Assembly (NCBI RefSeq): GCF_900230255.1 | Contig: NZ_OCNJ01000003.1 | Coordinates: 356,822 to 420,821, forward strand | DNA from: Caenispirillum bisanense | GTDB taxonomy: Bacteria > Pseudomonadota > Alphaproteobacteria > Rhodospirillales > Rhodospirillaceae | DNA length: 64,000 bases | Reading direction: 5' to 3' | Part shown: piece by piece, positions 31,234-39,940 of the stretch | Position numbering within the stretch: the first letter of the stretch is position 1 | Layout of the letters: the number at the start of each line of letters is the position of its first letter | Notes under the pieces: model-generated | Database searches by the model: none | Seen by the model: only the letters and a program-made list of their open reading frames with translations | What the model was told of the DNA's origin: nothing | Position numbers and translations under genes: made by a program

Positions 31234-32016
31234 ATGAGCGCACCGGACATCCTGCTGTCCTATCCGTCCATCCTGACCAACAAGGACTGGCAGAAGAAGA
31301 AGGGGCCGTTCGCCAAGATGGCCGGCAAGACCGGCCTCGGCGACACGCTGACCGACTGCGAGAAGGCCTGGGGGGCCGTCAAGTGGGCCGCCTTCGACGA
31401 GACCAAGGTGAAGAACGACCGGACCGCCATCGAGAATGCGTGGAAGGCGGCGCAGGCCGAGTACAAGAAGTCGGTCGAACCCCTGCGCAAGGCACTGCAG
31501 GGCGTCATCGCGACGGCCCAGAAGACGTCGGCCGCCTTCAAGAAGAACAAGCTGATCCCGAGCAGCGCCACCAAGGCCGCCGACGACATCGGCAAGGCGG
31601 CGGAGCGGCTGCTGGTCGCCACGCGGTCCATCGACACCAAGTGGTTCGAGGCCAAGATGGAGCGCTACAAGCGCATGGACAAACTGCGCACTTACGAGGA
31701 CGCCCTGAAGGACCGCGAGTTCGCCAAGGAGTTCATGGCGTTCTGCGCCAAGGAGTTCTCGACCGAGAACGTCGAGTTCCTGGCGCGCAGCAAGGGCGTG
31801 AAGGTGACCGAGAAGAACGCCCAGGCTGTCTACGACACCTACCTGAAGCCTGGCGCCAAGTCGGAGATCAACATTCCCGGCTCGAAGCGCACCGCCTACG
31901 AAAAGTGCATGAAGACGGGCGACTGGAAGGGCATGGTCGACGTCATGCAGGGTATCCGCGCCGAGGTGGAGATCAACGTCGCCGACACCTTCTCGCGCTT
32001 CATCCTGCTGCCTTAG
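31234..32016 (+). CDS. Protein with a eukaryote-like RGS domain
   Basis: A 260-residue soluble protein. Residues 1-150 are Lys/Ala-rich and strongly helical, coiled-coil-like, with no recognised domain. Residues about 152-258 closely follow the RGS (regulator of G-protein signalling) consensus. TYEDALKDREFAKEFMAF and KEFSTENVEFLAR match the first helices (consensus F..FL..E.S.EN..FW). NAQAVYDTYLKPGAKSEINI matches A..IY..F.......VN. The end, VADTFSRFI, matches the D.Y.RFL helix. The conserved Trp of animal RGS domains is replaced (FLA). The domain ends almost at the stop, lacking the last helix. ATG at 31234 has GGGGAGAGACC upstream. No heterotrimeric G protein is expected in bacteria, so its function is unknown. 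Confidence 0.72.
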   Translation: MSAPDILLSYPSILTNKDWQKKKGPFAKMAGKTGLGDTLTDCEKAWGAVKWAAFDETKVKNDRTAIENAWKAAQAEYKKSVEPLRKALQGVIATAQKTSAAFKKNKLIPSSATKAADDIGKAAERLLVATRSIDTKWFEAKMERYKRMDKLRTYEDALKDREFAKEFMAFCAKEFSTENVEFLARSKGVKVTEKNAQAVYDTYLKPGAKSEINIPGSKRTAYEKCMKTGDWKGMVDVMQGIRAEVEINVADTFSRFILLP

Positions 32017-32169
32017 AACACGGGGCAGGGCGCGGCGGCAGACCGTGGCAGGGAAGGGTGCGGTCGACGCAGCGCCGCCCCCTTGCGATTTCCGGCATCC
32101 GGCGGCACCTTCGGTTCGTATACCGCAGGAGCGCCGGAATGCGGCGCCGGTATCCGAGGGGCGCTCGCC

Positions 32170-32433
32170 ATGAAAGCCACGCACGACACCACCCTGGTCC
32201 GCTTCCTGGTGCAGCACTGCGCCGCCGGAGTGATCGCCGGCCTCGTGTTCTGCGGCGCCGTCATCTACCTCGACATCGCCAACATGCGCACCCTGCTGCT
32301 CGGGTCGGAGCACATGGGCAAGGGCCTCTACCTGCTTCTCGGCTCCATCTGCGGCACCTTCGGGGCGCTGGCCATGGCCGTCGGGGTCATGCGGCTCGGC
32401 GACCACAGCGACCACCCCGACCGCGAGTACTGA
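32170..32433 (+). CDS. Small two-helix membrane protein, unknown
   Basis: An 87-residue hypothetical protein with two hydrophobic helices (about residues 18-36 and 53-73) and a charged C-terminus (RLGDHSDHPDREY). The loop between them has IANMRTLLLGSEHMGKG. I do not recognise a family. ATG at 32170 is preceded by GAGGGGCG. It lies between the RGS-like gene and a secreted protein, all on the plus strand, but spacing (153 and 97 bp) leaves it unclear whether they form one operon. Confidence 0.6.
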   Translation: MKATHDTTLVRFLVQHCAAGVIAGLVFCGAVIYLDIANMRTLLLGSEHMGKGLYLLLGSICGTFGALAMAVGVMRLGDHSDHPDREY

Positions 32434-32530
32434 GGCACCGCCGCCTCCGACGGGGCGAGGCGAGGCTTTGCCGGCGCGCCGGGCTGTGGCACCATCGCGC
32501 CTCGTGAGGGTATTCGCCGGGGGATGAGAC

Positions 32531-32929
32531 ATGATCGGCACGTGGAGACAGGCGGCCGCCGCCGTGGCGGGACTGCTTCTTCTTCTGACGGCAGGCCAGG
32601 CCGCCGCCGACGGCATGCCGCCCGAGTTCGCCGATCCCGGCATCCGCACCGCCCCGGCCCCCGCGCCGCAACCCGCCCCGACCCCCGTCGTGCGGGCGAT
32701 GCCGGCCCCCCTGCCGCTCGACATCGCGCCACCGCCGCCGCCCGAGCCCGTCGCCTTCACCGTCACCTTCGCGGAGTCCGTCGGCTACTTCGCCCGCATC
32801 GGCTACGAGGCGACCAAGGACAACGCCAGCCTCTATTGCGCGCGCTATGGCCGGGTCGCCACCCTCGACGCACGGTTCAGGGTGGAGAGCGACTGGTACG
32901 TGCGCTTCAAGTGCCTGCCGCCCGCCTGA
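32531..32929 (+). CDS. Secreted proline-rich small protein, unknown
   Basis: A 132-residue protein with a clear Sec signal peptide (about residues 1-26, core VAGLLLLLTAGQAAA). A Pro/Ala-rich linker (about 30-75, repeated APAP/PAPTP units) follows. A small C-terminal domain of ~55 residues starts at FTVTFAESVGYFARIGYEAT and has two cysteines (SLYCARYG and RFKCLP) that could form a disulfide in the periplasm. No family is recognised. ATG at 32531 follows a GGGGGATGAG stretch. A terminator hairpin follows at 32955-32997. Confidence 0.65.
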   Translation: MIGTWRQAAAAVAGLLLLLTAGQAAADGMPPEFADPGIRTAPAPAPQPAPTPVVRAMPAPLPLDIAPPPPPEPVAFTVTFAESVGYFARIGYEATKDNASLYCARYGRVATLDARFRVESDWYVRFKCLPPA

Positions 32930-32954
32930 CGGGCGGTCCATTTCCATCATGCTC

Positions 32955-32997
32955 GAAGACTAGCGGGCGGCGGGGCAGGGCTCCGCCGCCCGTCTTC
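32955..32997 (+). terminator. Hairpin terminator
   Basis: GAAGAC pairs with GTCTTC and, inside it, GGGCGGCGG with CCGCCGCCC, with a small tagc bulge. A short T run (cttcttg) follows. Confidence 0.65.
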
Positions 32998-33303
32998 TTG
33001 CGCCGCGGCATGATCGCTAAACCCTTTCGCAACAGTCGAGAAATAACGACAATTTCCGTGTCGCAACGCGCCGCAACATAGGCAAAGCCTCTATTTTTGG
33101 TGCGGGCGAAATTGTGCGAAAAACCCCTCACGCTAGTCAGGAAGCCTCTTGCTCCCTTCGGCGCGAATCGCCCATACTGGCCTCACAGACAAGAAAACAA
33201 ACAATGTCGCAAGGACTGGTCGCCGTTTTCACGCTCGAACCGATCCAGAGGGGCTGAAATACCCGGCAGGGGACGGCGCGGTCCAGCCAAGGGAGGCTAG
33301 GAC
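32998..33303. promoter_or_regulatory. Cytochrome oxidase promoter region
   Basis: This gene-free stretch is clearly more AT-rich than its surroundings. A candidate promoter is TTGCTC (33149-33154) and CATACT (33173-33178), 18 bp apart. I found no convincing FNR/FixK-type TTGA-N6-TCAA site. The ctaC ribosome-binding site (GGGAGGCTAGG) ends just before 33304. Confidence 0.4.
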
Positions 33304-34149
33304 ATGACAGTGCAGTTGCCGCGGTTGCCCCGTCTGGGCGCGGCCGCAGTCGCCTTCGCCGGTGTGACTCTGCTCGCCGGTGCGGCCTTGGCGGGGCAGC
33401 CGGAGCCCTGGCAGGCCAACATGCAGGATCCCGCGTCTCCGACCATGGAGCGCATCTACAGCCTGCACAATTACATCACCATCATCATGATCGCCATCGT
33501 GCTGCTGGTGACCGCCCTGCTCGGGTGGTGCATGTTCCGCTTCAACGCGCGCCGCAACCCCGTGCCGTCCAAGACCGCCCACCACACGCTGCTGGAAGTG
33601 GCGTGGACGGCGGTGCCGGTCCTCATCCTGGTGGCCATCGCGGTGCCGTCGTTCCGGCTGTTGTACTTCATGGACCGCACCCAGGAGGCCGACATGACCC
33701 TCAAGGTCATCGGCCACCAGTGGTACTGGTCCTTCGAGTATCCCGATCACGAGAACGTCGCCATCGACAGCTTCATGAAGATGGACGAGGACCTGGCGGA
33801 AGGCGAGCCGCGCCTTCTGGCGGTCGACAACGCCATCGTGCTGCCGGTGGACACCAACGTGCGCGTCATCGTCACCTCCACCGACGTCATCCACAGCTTC
33901 GCCATGCCGGCGCTCGGCCTGAAGACCGACGCCGTACCGGGCCGCCTGAACGAGACCTGGGTGCGCATCGAGCAGCCGGGCGTCTACTACGGCCAGTGCT
34001 CGGAGCTGTGCGGCGTGAACCACGGCTTCATGCCGGCCGCCATCCGGGCCGTGCCGCGCGAGGAGTTCGATGCGTGGATGGCGGAAACCCAGGCGGCGAT
34101 GGGCATCGAGCCGGGTGACGGGCCGGCGACCGAACTCGCCCGCCGGTAA
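33304..34149 (+). CDS. ctaC: Cytochrome c oxidase subunit II
   Basis: Subunit II of an aa3-type cytochrome c oxidase, which takes electrons from cytochrome c through the binuclear CuA centre. The 281 residues start with a signal peptide (cleavage about residue 31). Two membrane helices follow, and then the periplasmic cupredoxin domain. The CuA ligands are complete: H in DVIHSFAMPALG, and CSELCGVNHGFM with both Cys, Glu, His and Met. VIGHQWYWSFEYPD is the aromatic cytochrome c docking patch. This marks a true cytochrome c oxidase, not a quinol oxidase. ctaD follows after 27 bp. Confidence 0.97.
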   Translation: MTVQLPRLPRLGAAAVAFAGVTLLAGAALAGQPEPWQANMQDPASPTMERIYSLHNYITIIMIAIVLLVTALLGWCMFRFNARRNPVPSKTAHHTLLEVAWTAVPVLILVAIAVPSFRLLYFMDRTQEADMTLKVIGHQWYWSFEYPDHENVAIDSFMKMDEDLAEGEPRLLAVDNAIVLPVDTNVRVIVTSTDVIHSFAMPALGLKTDAVPGRLNETWVRIEQPGVYYGQCSELCGVNHGFMPAAIRAVPREEFDAWMAETQAAMGIEPGDGPATELARR

Positions 34150-35799
<1,650 letters not shown>

Positions 35800-35818
35800 C
35801 GACCGCATCGACAGGGCA

Positions 35819-35843
35819 GGGGCCGGCCGCCGCGCCGGCCCCT
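35819..35843 (+). terminator. Hairpin between ctaD and ctaG
   Basis: GGGGCCGGC and GCCGGCCCC form a 9-bp stem around a 6-nt loop. There is no T tract. It more likely stabilises ctaCD mRNA than stops transcription. Confidence 0.4.
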
Positions 35844-35872
35844 GGCCGCACATCCGCACGGAGGGCCGTCGC

Positions 35873-36439
35873 ATGACCGCAGCAGGGAACAGCAGGGCGC
35901 GCAGCAATGCCCGCACCGGCCTGATCTTCGCCGGCGTCGCCGTCGGCATGGTCGGCCTCGCCTTCGCCTCCGTCCCGCTCTACCGGCTGTTCTGCCAGGT
36001 GACGGGCTACGGCGGCACGCCGGCCATCGTGCTGGAGAAGAAGGGCATCACCGCCGATCCCGCCCATCCGGTGACGATCCGCTTCGACGCCTCGGTCAAC
36101 GGCCGCATGCCCTGGCGGTTCGAGCCGCTGCAGCACGACGTGACCGTGCCGCTCGGCCAGGACACGCTGGTCGCCTATCGCGCCGTCAACACGTCGGACC
36201 GCCCCGTCGTCGGCACCGCCACCTTCAACGTGACGCCGGCCAAGGCGGCCCAGTACTTCAGCAAGATCGAGTGTTTCTGCTTCACCGAGCAACGCCTGGA
36301 GCCGGGCGAGGCGGTGGAGATGCCGGTCACCTTCTACGTCGACCCGGCCATCCTCGAGGACGAGCACGCCCGCGACGTCCATACCATCACGCTGTCCTAC
36401 ACGTTCTTCGAGAAGAAGGGCGAGGACGGGTCCTCATGA
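35873..36439 (+). CDS. ctaG: Cytochrome c oxidase assembly protein CtaG (Cox11 type)
   Basis: CtaG/Cox11 delivers copper to the CuB site of subunit I. The 188 residues have one N-terminal helix (about 16-37, LIFAGVAVGMVGLAFASVPL) and then YRLFCQVTGYGGTP. A beta-rich periplasmic domain carries the copper-binding motif ECFCFTEQRL (CxC) and the PVTFYVDPAI block. The gene sits between ctaD and ctaE, the common alphaproteobacterial place. The heme O synthase gene ctaB, often between ctaD and ctaG, is absent here. ATG at 35873 has GGAGGG upstream. Confidence 0.96.
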   Translation: MTAAGNSRARSNARTGLIFAGVAVGMVGLAFASVPLYRLFCQVTGYGGTPAIVLEKKGITADPAHPVTIRFDASVNGRMPWRFEPLQHDVTVPLGQDTLVAYRAVNTSDRPVVGTATFNVTPAKAAQYFSKIECFCFTEQRLEPGEAVEMPVTFYVDPAILEDEHARDVHTITLSYTFFEKKGEDGSS

Positions 36440-36532
36440 CCGGGGCGTGACGCACCGCCGTCATCCTCCGTCACCGCGCGACGGGCCGCACCCTCCACAA
36501 GACGGCCCGCGCCATGCAAGGGAGCGCCAGCG

Positions 36533-37351
36533 ATGAGTCAGGTTTCGGGCCATTCCGCCCGCAAGCATCCGTTCCACATCGTCGACCCGAGCCCGTGGCC
36601 CTTCGTCGGGTCGGTGGGCGCCTTCGTGCTGGCCATCGGCGCCGTGCAGTACTTTCACGACGCGCCGCCCTGGCTGATGCTGGCGGGCTTCGCCATCATC
36701 CTGGTCACCATGTTCGGCTGGTGGCGCGACGTGGTGAAGGAAGCCATGGTCGACAAGGCGCATACCGGGAAGGTGCGCCTCGGCCTGCGCATGGGCATGG
36801 CGATGTTCATCGCATCGGAGGTGATGTTCTTCGTCGCCTTCTTCTGGGCCTATTTCAACAACGCCTTCATGGTCAGCCCCGGCGTCACCGCCTGGCCGCC
36901 GGAGGGGATCGAGCCGGTGCACGCCTGGGGCATCCCGGCGCTGAACACGGCCATCCTCATCACCTCGGGCTTCACGCTCATGGCCTCGGCCACGGCGCTG
37001 AAGAAGGGCGCGCGCGGCCGCCAGCTGTTCTTCCTCGGCCTGACCATCGGCCTCGGCGTCATCTTCCTGGGCTTCCAGATCTACGAGTACGGCCTGATCG
37101 CCTTCGGCTTCCAGGACGGCATCTTCCCGTCGGTGTTCTACATGGCGACGGGGTTCCACGGCTTCCACGTGTTCGTCGGGGTGTGTTTCCTCGGCGTCAT
37201 GTTCTACAGGAGCCTGAAAGGACACTTCGCCCCGGGCCGTGAGGCCATCGGCTACGAGGCGTCGGAGTGGTACTGGCACTTCGTCGACGTGGTGTGGGTG
37301 TTCCTTTTCGTGGTGTTCTACTGGTGGGTCGGCCCCGGCGTGGGTCACTGA
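36533..37351 (+). CDS. ctaE: Cytochrome c oxidase subunit III
   Basis: Subunit III, 272 residues with seven predicted helices, stabilises the catalytic core and its proton uptake path. Typical blocks are KHPFHIVDPSPWPFVGS at the N-terminus, GMAMFIASEVMFFVAFFWAY with the Glu of the lipid-binding site, FYMATGFHGFHVFVGVCFL and YWHFVDVVWVFLFVVFYWW. ATG at 36533 has AAGGGAG upstream. A strong terminator lies 39 bp after the stop, so this is the end of the ctaC-ctaD-ctaG-ctaE unit; DUF983 and SURF1 genes, often next, are not here. Confidence 0.97.
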   Translation: MSQVSGHSARKHPFHIVDPSPWPFVGSVGAFVLAIGAVQYFHDAPPWLMLAGFAIILVTMFGWWRDVVKEAMVDKAHTGKVRLGLRMGMAMFIASEVMFFVAFFWAYFNNAFMVSPGVTAWPPEGIEPVHAWGIPALNTAILITSGFTLMASATALKKGARGRQLFFLGLTIGLGVIFLGFQIYEYGLIAFGFQDGIFPSVFYMATGFHGFHVFVGVCFLGVMFYRSLKGHFAPGREAIGYEASEWYWHFVDVVWVFLFVVFYWWVGPGVGH

Positions 37352-37389
37352 GCCTACCCTCCGGCGCGATCCCGGCGCCCGTTCCCAGC

Positions 37390-37423
37390 CCCGGCCGCGG
37401 CTTCCGCGGCCGGGTGCTTTTTT
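37390..37423 (+). terminator. Rho-independent terminator of cta operon
   Basis: A perfect 11-bp stem (CCCGGCCGCGG, loop ctt) is followed after three bases by a run of six T (37418-37423). Confidence 0.9.
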
Positions 37424-37507
37424 GGGCGCGAAAAGCCCTTGCCAGGGCGCCGCGGCTTGGGGTAGTTTCCCGCCACTTCGCTCCTCCGGCCATCCCCGCG
37501 CCGGAAG

Positions 37508-37516
37508 TTATCCACA
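37508..37516 (+). promoter_or_regulatory. DnaA box (TTATCCACA)
   Basis: A perfect match to the high-affinity DnaA consensus TTATCCACA on the plus strand. Confidence 0.6.
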
Positions 37517-37807
37517 AGTCGGAAGATGCAAGCCACAAGCGGACCAACGGTGTTGGTGCCGCTCTTTTGTGCGTCCGGGATCCACCAGCGGTTCGCGCTT
37601 CCGACCGCTGCCGAAGTCGCGTGGCTGGTCCACGAACGTCGCAAACCGTTGCATTTTCTGTATTTGCCATGGTGTTTGGGCGGATCGCGGCGGCTCATGC
37701 CAGTAATCACCGCCTTGCCTCTTCCATGGGCTCCCGGTCGTGCCGAATTCTTAGGCAAAGGGGTGAGAGGTGCGCGGGGCGCGGGATCCGAACCGCTCTG
37801 CACAGAC

Positions 37808-37816
37808 TTATCCACA
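37808..37816 (+). promoter_or_regulatory. DnaA box (TTATCCACA)
   Basis: A second perfect TTATCCACA, same orientation, start-to-start distance exactly 300 bp from the first. Confidence 0.6.
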
Positions 37817-37891
37817 GAAACGGGGGAAAAGCGCAAGCGCCCTGGGGAGAGTGCGGCGGCGCTATGGGGAGGGACTGCGGCGGATGCGAAA

Positions 37892-37919
37892 AGGGCGCCT
37901 CCCCGGTGGGAGACGCCCT
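37892..37919 (-). terminator. Terminator of the small helical-protein gene
   Basis: AGGGCG-C-CTCCC pairs with GGGAG-A-CGCCCT (one C-A mismatch). On the minus strand it is followed by TTTTCGC. Confidence 0.75.
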
Positions 37920-37958
37920 CGACGGCCAGTCGCCGTGGTGCGGGGACCGCCTGCGGCC

Positions 37959-38150
37959 TTACGGCTGCGGCTCGGTCGGCAGGTTGATCTCGGCAGTGGG
38001 GTCGTTTTCGACGAGGCGCGCGACCTCCTCGTAGGCGGCCGCGTTCTGCTCCATCTGCTCGGCGAGACTCGGATTGTCCTGACCGACGGCCCGGAAGAAA
38101 TTGGCGGCGCCGCGGAGCATGTCGCCGGCGATGTTGGCAATGGTGGCCAT
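37959..38150 (-). CDS. Small helical protein, unknown
   Basis: A 63-residue protein, mostly amphipathic helix, with no membrane segment. It reads ANIAGDMLRGAANFFRAVG, then DNPSLAEQMEQNAAAYEEVA, and ends with a Pro/Glu tail. I do not recognise a family with confidence. Support for it being real: ATG at 38150 with AGGGGAAG nine bases upstream, a clean terminator at 37892-37919, and codon use like its neighbours. Confidence 0.65.
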   Translation of the reverse strand: MATIANIAGDMLRGAANFFRAVGQDNPSLAEQMEQNAAAYEEVARLVENDPTAEINLPTEPQP

Positions 38151-38282
38151 TGGGCTTCCCCTGATGTGTTTGCGAATTGTGCTGTGTTGCGCGCCCTCAG
38201 GCTACAAGCCCGCACACATCGGGTCAAACGCTGCGGGCGGGGCCGTCGTTACAATTTGCACCGCAGCGATAGGGGTATCCGC

Positions 38283-38471
38283 TCACCCCGCCACCGGCTC
38301 CACCCACCAGATCAACTGCGGCGCTGCGTGCCGTTCGTGCGCCAGCCGGAACTCGGCGAGGTAGCGGCTGAGGGGGCGGGAGAGGGCGCCGGTGGCACCG
38401 GTGAGGGGAGACTTCCAGAACACCTTGTACATCAGGACCACCCGTTCGGTTACGGAACCATGACGGCTCAT
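38283..38471 (-). CDS. Short ORF, possible small protein
   Basis: A 62-residue ORF of unknown family. The likely conserved part starts at MYKVFWKSPLTGATGALSRP (a second possible start at 38432) and continues SRYLAEFRLAHERHAAPQLI, ending WWVEPVAG. The mix of aromatic and charged residues looks protein-like and unlike the Arg/Pro-rich shadow frames nearby. A weak GAAGGG lies upstream of 38471. The gap to the next gene is small on both sides, and no terminator was seen. Confidence 0.4.
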   Translation of the reverse strand: MSRHGSVTERVVLMYKVFWKSPLTGATGALSRPLSRYLAEFRLAHERHAAPQLIWWVEPVAG

Positions 38472-38530
38472 ACCTTCGGGCTAATCCCTTCGGCGTTTCA
38501 ATGCTGAACTTTTTGTGGGTAAGGGAAGCG

Positions 38531-38809
38531 TCAGTCCGAGCGGGCGGCGACGGCGTCCACCACCGCTGCGACGTCGTGGGGCGCGACCCCGTGCAGCAGG
38601 GCGCCGCCGACGATCTTCACGTTGGGGCCGATGGTGCAGTGGCCGAAGCAGACGCCGACCTCCACCTCCGCCGCCAGGCGTCCTTCCGCGGCCGCCTGCT
38701 GCAAGGCGGCCAGCAACTCCTCCGATCCGCGCATGGCGCAGGACTGGGCCTGCGGGCCGAAACGGTAATGTGTACAGACGAGGACGCGGCAGGGGCTCGT
38801 TTCGGTCAT
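38531..38809 (-). CDS. Thioredoxin-like [2Fe-2S] ferredoxin
   Basis: A 92-residue protein with the fold and four-cysteine layout of thioredoxin-like [2Fe-2S] ferredoxins: Cys12 in VLVCTHYRFG, Cys24 in SCAMRGS, and Cys54 and Cys58 in VCFGHCTIGP. The family N-terminus VLVCTHYRFGP and the central GVCFGHCTIGPNVKI are clear. Such small ferredoxins occur in nitrogen fixation, cobalamin and hydrogenase contexts; nothing here tells which partner it serves. It is monocistronic with ATG at 38809. Cysteine count supports a cluster, not a full CxxC redox motif. Confidence 0.85.
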   Translation of the reverse strand: MTETSPCRVLVCTHYRFGPQAQSCAMRGSEELLAALQQAAAEGRLAAEVEVGVCFGHCTIGPNVKIVGGALLHGVAPHDVAAVVDAVAARSD

Positions 38810-38983
38810 GGCGGAGCGGCGGCAGGGGACGATCCATCGACTTTAGGTGCCGGCGCGGCGAAATCCTAGTCTTTCGGTCGGGCATGAGCGACAGGGTGCC
38901 CCCGCTTATCCGGCAGGACCTTTGCCCCTGTCGCCTGCGGGTGGCAAAGTTCCCCATGCAAACTTGAGGGGAGGTTGTCGCCG

Positions 38984-39400
38984 ATGTTCGTAGAGTGGCG
39001 TCCGGAGTATGCCAGCGGCAACGGCGACATCGACGCCATGCACCGGCTCATCGTCGACCGGCTGGCCTGCGTCGGCCGCGCCGTCCAGGAAGGACGCGGG
39101 GCAGCGTCCGCCTTCCGCGACCTGCGGGGGGCGGTGCTCGACCATTTCGACGCCGAGGACCGGCTGTTGGAATTGATGGGGGCCGCCGCCAGCGCCGGTC
39201 ACCGGCGGGAACACGGCCACCTCGCGCGGCTGCTCGCCGACGGGCAGGCATTGTGCGAAGACCACGGGCGCGCCGCCGCCGTCCCCACTTTCGTCGATGT
39301 GGTCGGGCGCTGGCTGATCCACGAAATCACCGCCAACGACCGCCATCTGGTCACCTTCCTCGCCGCCCGCGACCGGGCCCGGCAGCAGGCCGACTTCTGA
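38984..39400 (+). CDS. Bacteriohemerythrin
   Basis: A 138-residue four-helix di-iron oxygen-binding protein. All seven expected iron ligands can be placed: His in GDIDAMH, His and Glu in LDHFDAEDR, two His in GHRREHGHL (HxxxH), and His and Asp in LIHEITANDRHL. Trp in VEWRPEYASGNGDID is the usual N-terminal signature. No other domain is attached. ATG at 38984 has GAGGGGAGG nine bases upstream; the TTG at 38975 is too close to it. Proposed roles are oxygen supply or sensing, and the adjacent CNB gene is suggestive but not proof. Confidence 0.92.
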   Translation: MFVEWRPEYASGNGDIDAMHRLIVDRLACVGRAVQEGRGAASAFRDLRGAVLDHFDAEDRLLELMGAAASAGHRREHGHLARLLADGQALCEDHGRAAAVPTFVDVVGRWLIHEITANDRHLVTFLAARDRARQQADF

Positions 39401-39492
39401 CGACCACCCGGCGACCACCACCTTCGGCTTACGCTTGACCGAAGGATCGGAAGCCCTCACCTTGCACGGCGGGAGCAGCCGGGGGAACGAAC

Positions 39493-39861
39493 ATGCAGCA
39501 CATGGAGCCGAAGCAGCGGGTCATCGAGCGCAAGGTGTTCTATGCCGGGCAGTACGTCTTCCGCGAGGGGGAGGAGGGCAACCTCGCCTACCTGGTGCAG
39601 GAAGGGCGGGTGGAGATCATCAAGCGCACCGCCACCGGCGACAAGTTGCTGGGCGACGTGAGCCGCGGCGGCATCTTCGGCGAGATGGCGCTCATCGACA
39701 ACCAGCCGCGCATGGCGTCCGCCCTGGCGGCCGAACAGACGACGCTCATCATCGTGACGCGCGAGCAGTTCGAGAAGAAGCTGCGCGACGCCGACCCCTT
39801 CATCCGCGGCCTTCTGAACATCTTCGTGCGCAACATCCGGTCCATGGCGGGCAAGTCCTGA
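39493..39861 (+). CDS. Stand-alone cyclic nucleotide-binding domain protein
   Basis: A 122-residue protein consisting of one CNB domain without DNA-binding or kinase parts. Typical features are YAGQYVFREGEEGNLAYLVQ, GRVEIIKRT, and the phosphate-binding cassette FGEMALIDNQPRMASALA, where Arg is the usual phosphate-contacting residue. The C-terminal helix ends FIRGLLNIFVRNIRS. The lack of an output domain implies that it works by binding a partner or as a ligand reservoir. It lies 92 bp after bacteriohemerythrin and 79 bp before DUF502, on the same strand. Confidence 0.88.
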   Translation: MQHMEPKQRVIERKVFYAGQYVFREGEEGNLAYLVQEGRVEIIKRTATGDKLLGDVSRGGIFGEMALIDNQPRMASALAAEQTTLIIVTREQFEKKLRDADPFIRGLLNIFVRNIRSMAGKS

Positions 39862-39940
39862 TCGTGCCGCCGGGAAACGTTGAACTGGGGCGGGGAATGC
39901 TCCACATTCACCCGCATCTTCTCCGTCCCACCGGATCCCG

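Larger units (their letters stand above)
37424..37891. other. Gene-free region with two DnaA boxes
   Basis: This stretch, lower in GC than its surroundings, lies between the cta terminator and the small minus-strand gene. Several ORFs are open across it, but none has family features or a good ribosome-binding site. It contains two perfect DnaA boxes (separate entries) and an AT-rich patch (GCATTTTCTGTATTTGCCAT) around 37651-37670. It may be a DnaA-binding locus or part of an origin. That is inference. Confidence 0.4.

Noticed and set aside
30967-32766. A 599-residue minus-strand frame opposite the RGS-like gene
   Set aside because: It is antisense to a gene with a good start and clear domain. 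Its sequence is low-complexity and spans the tRNA.
37267-38034. Overlapping plus-strand frames across the gap after ctaE
   Set aside because: No ribosome-binding site, Arg/Ala/Gly-rich composition, and the frames cross a strong terminator and the DnaA boxes.
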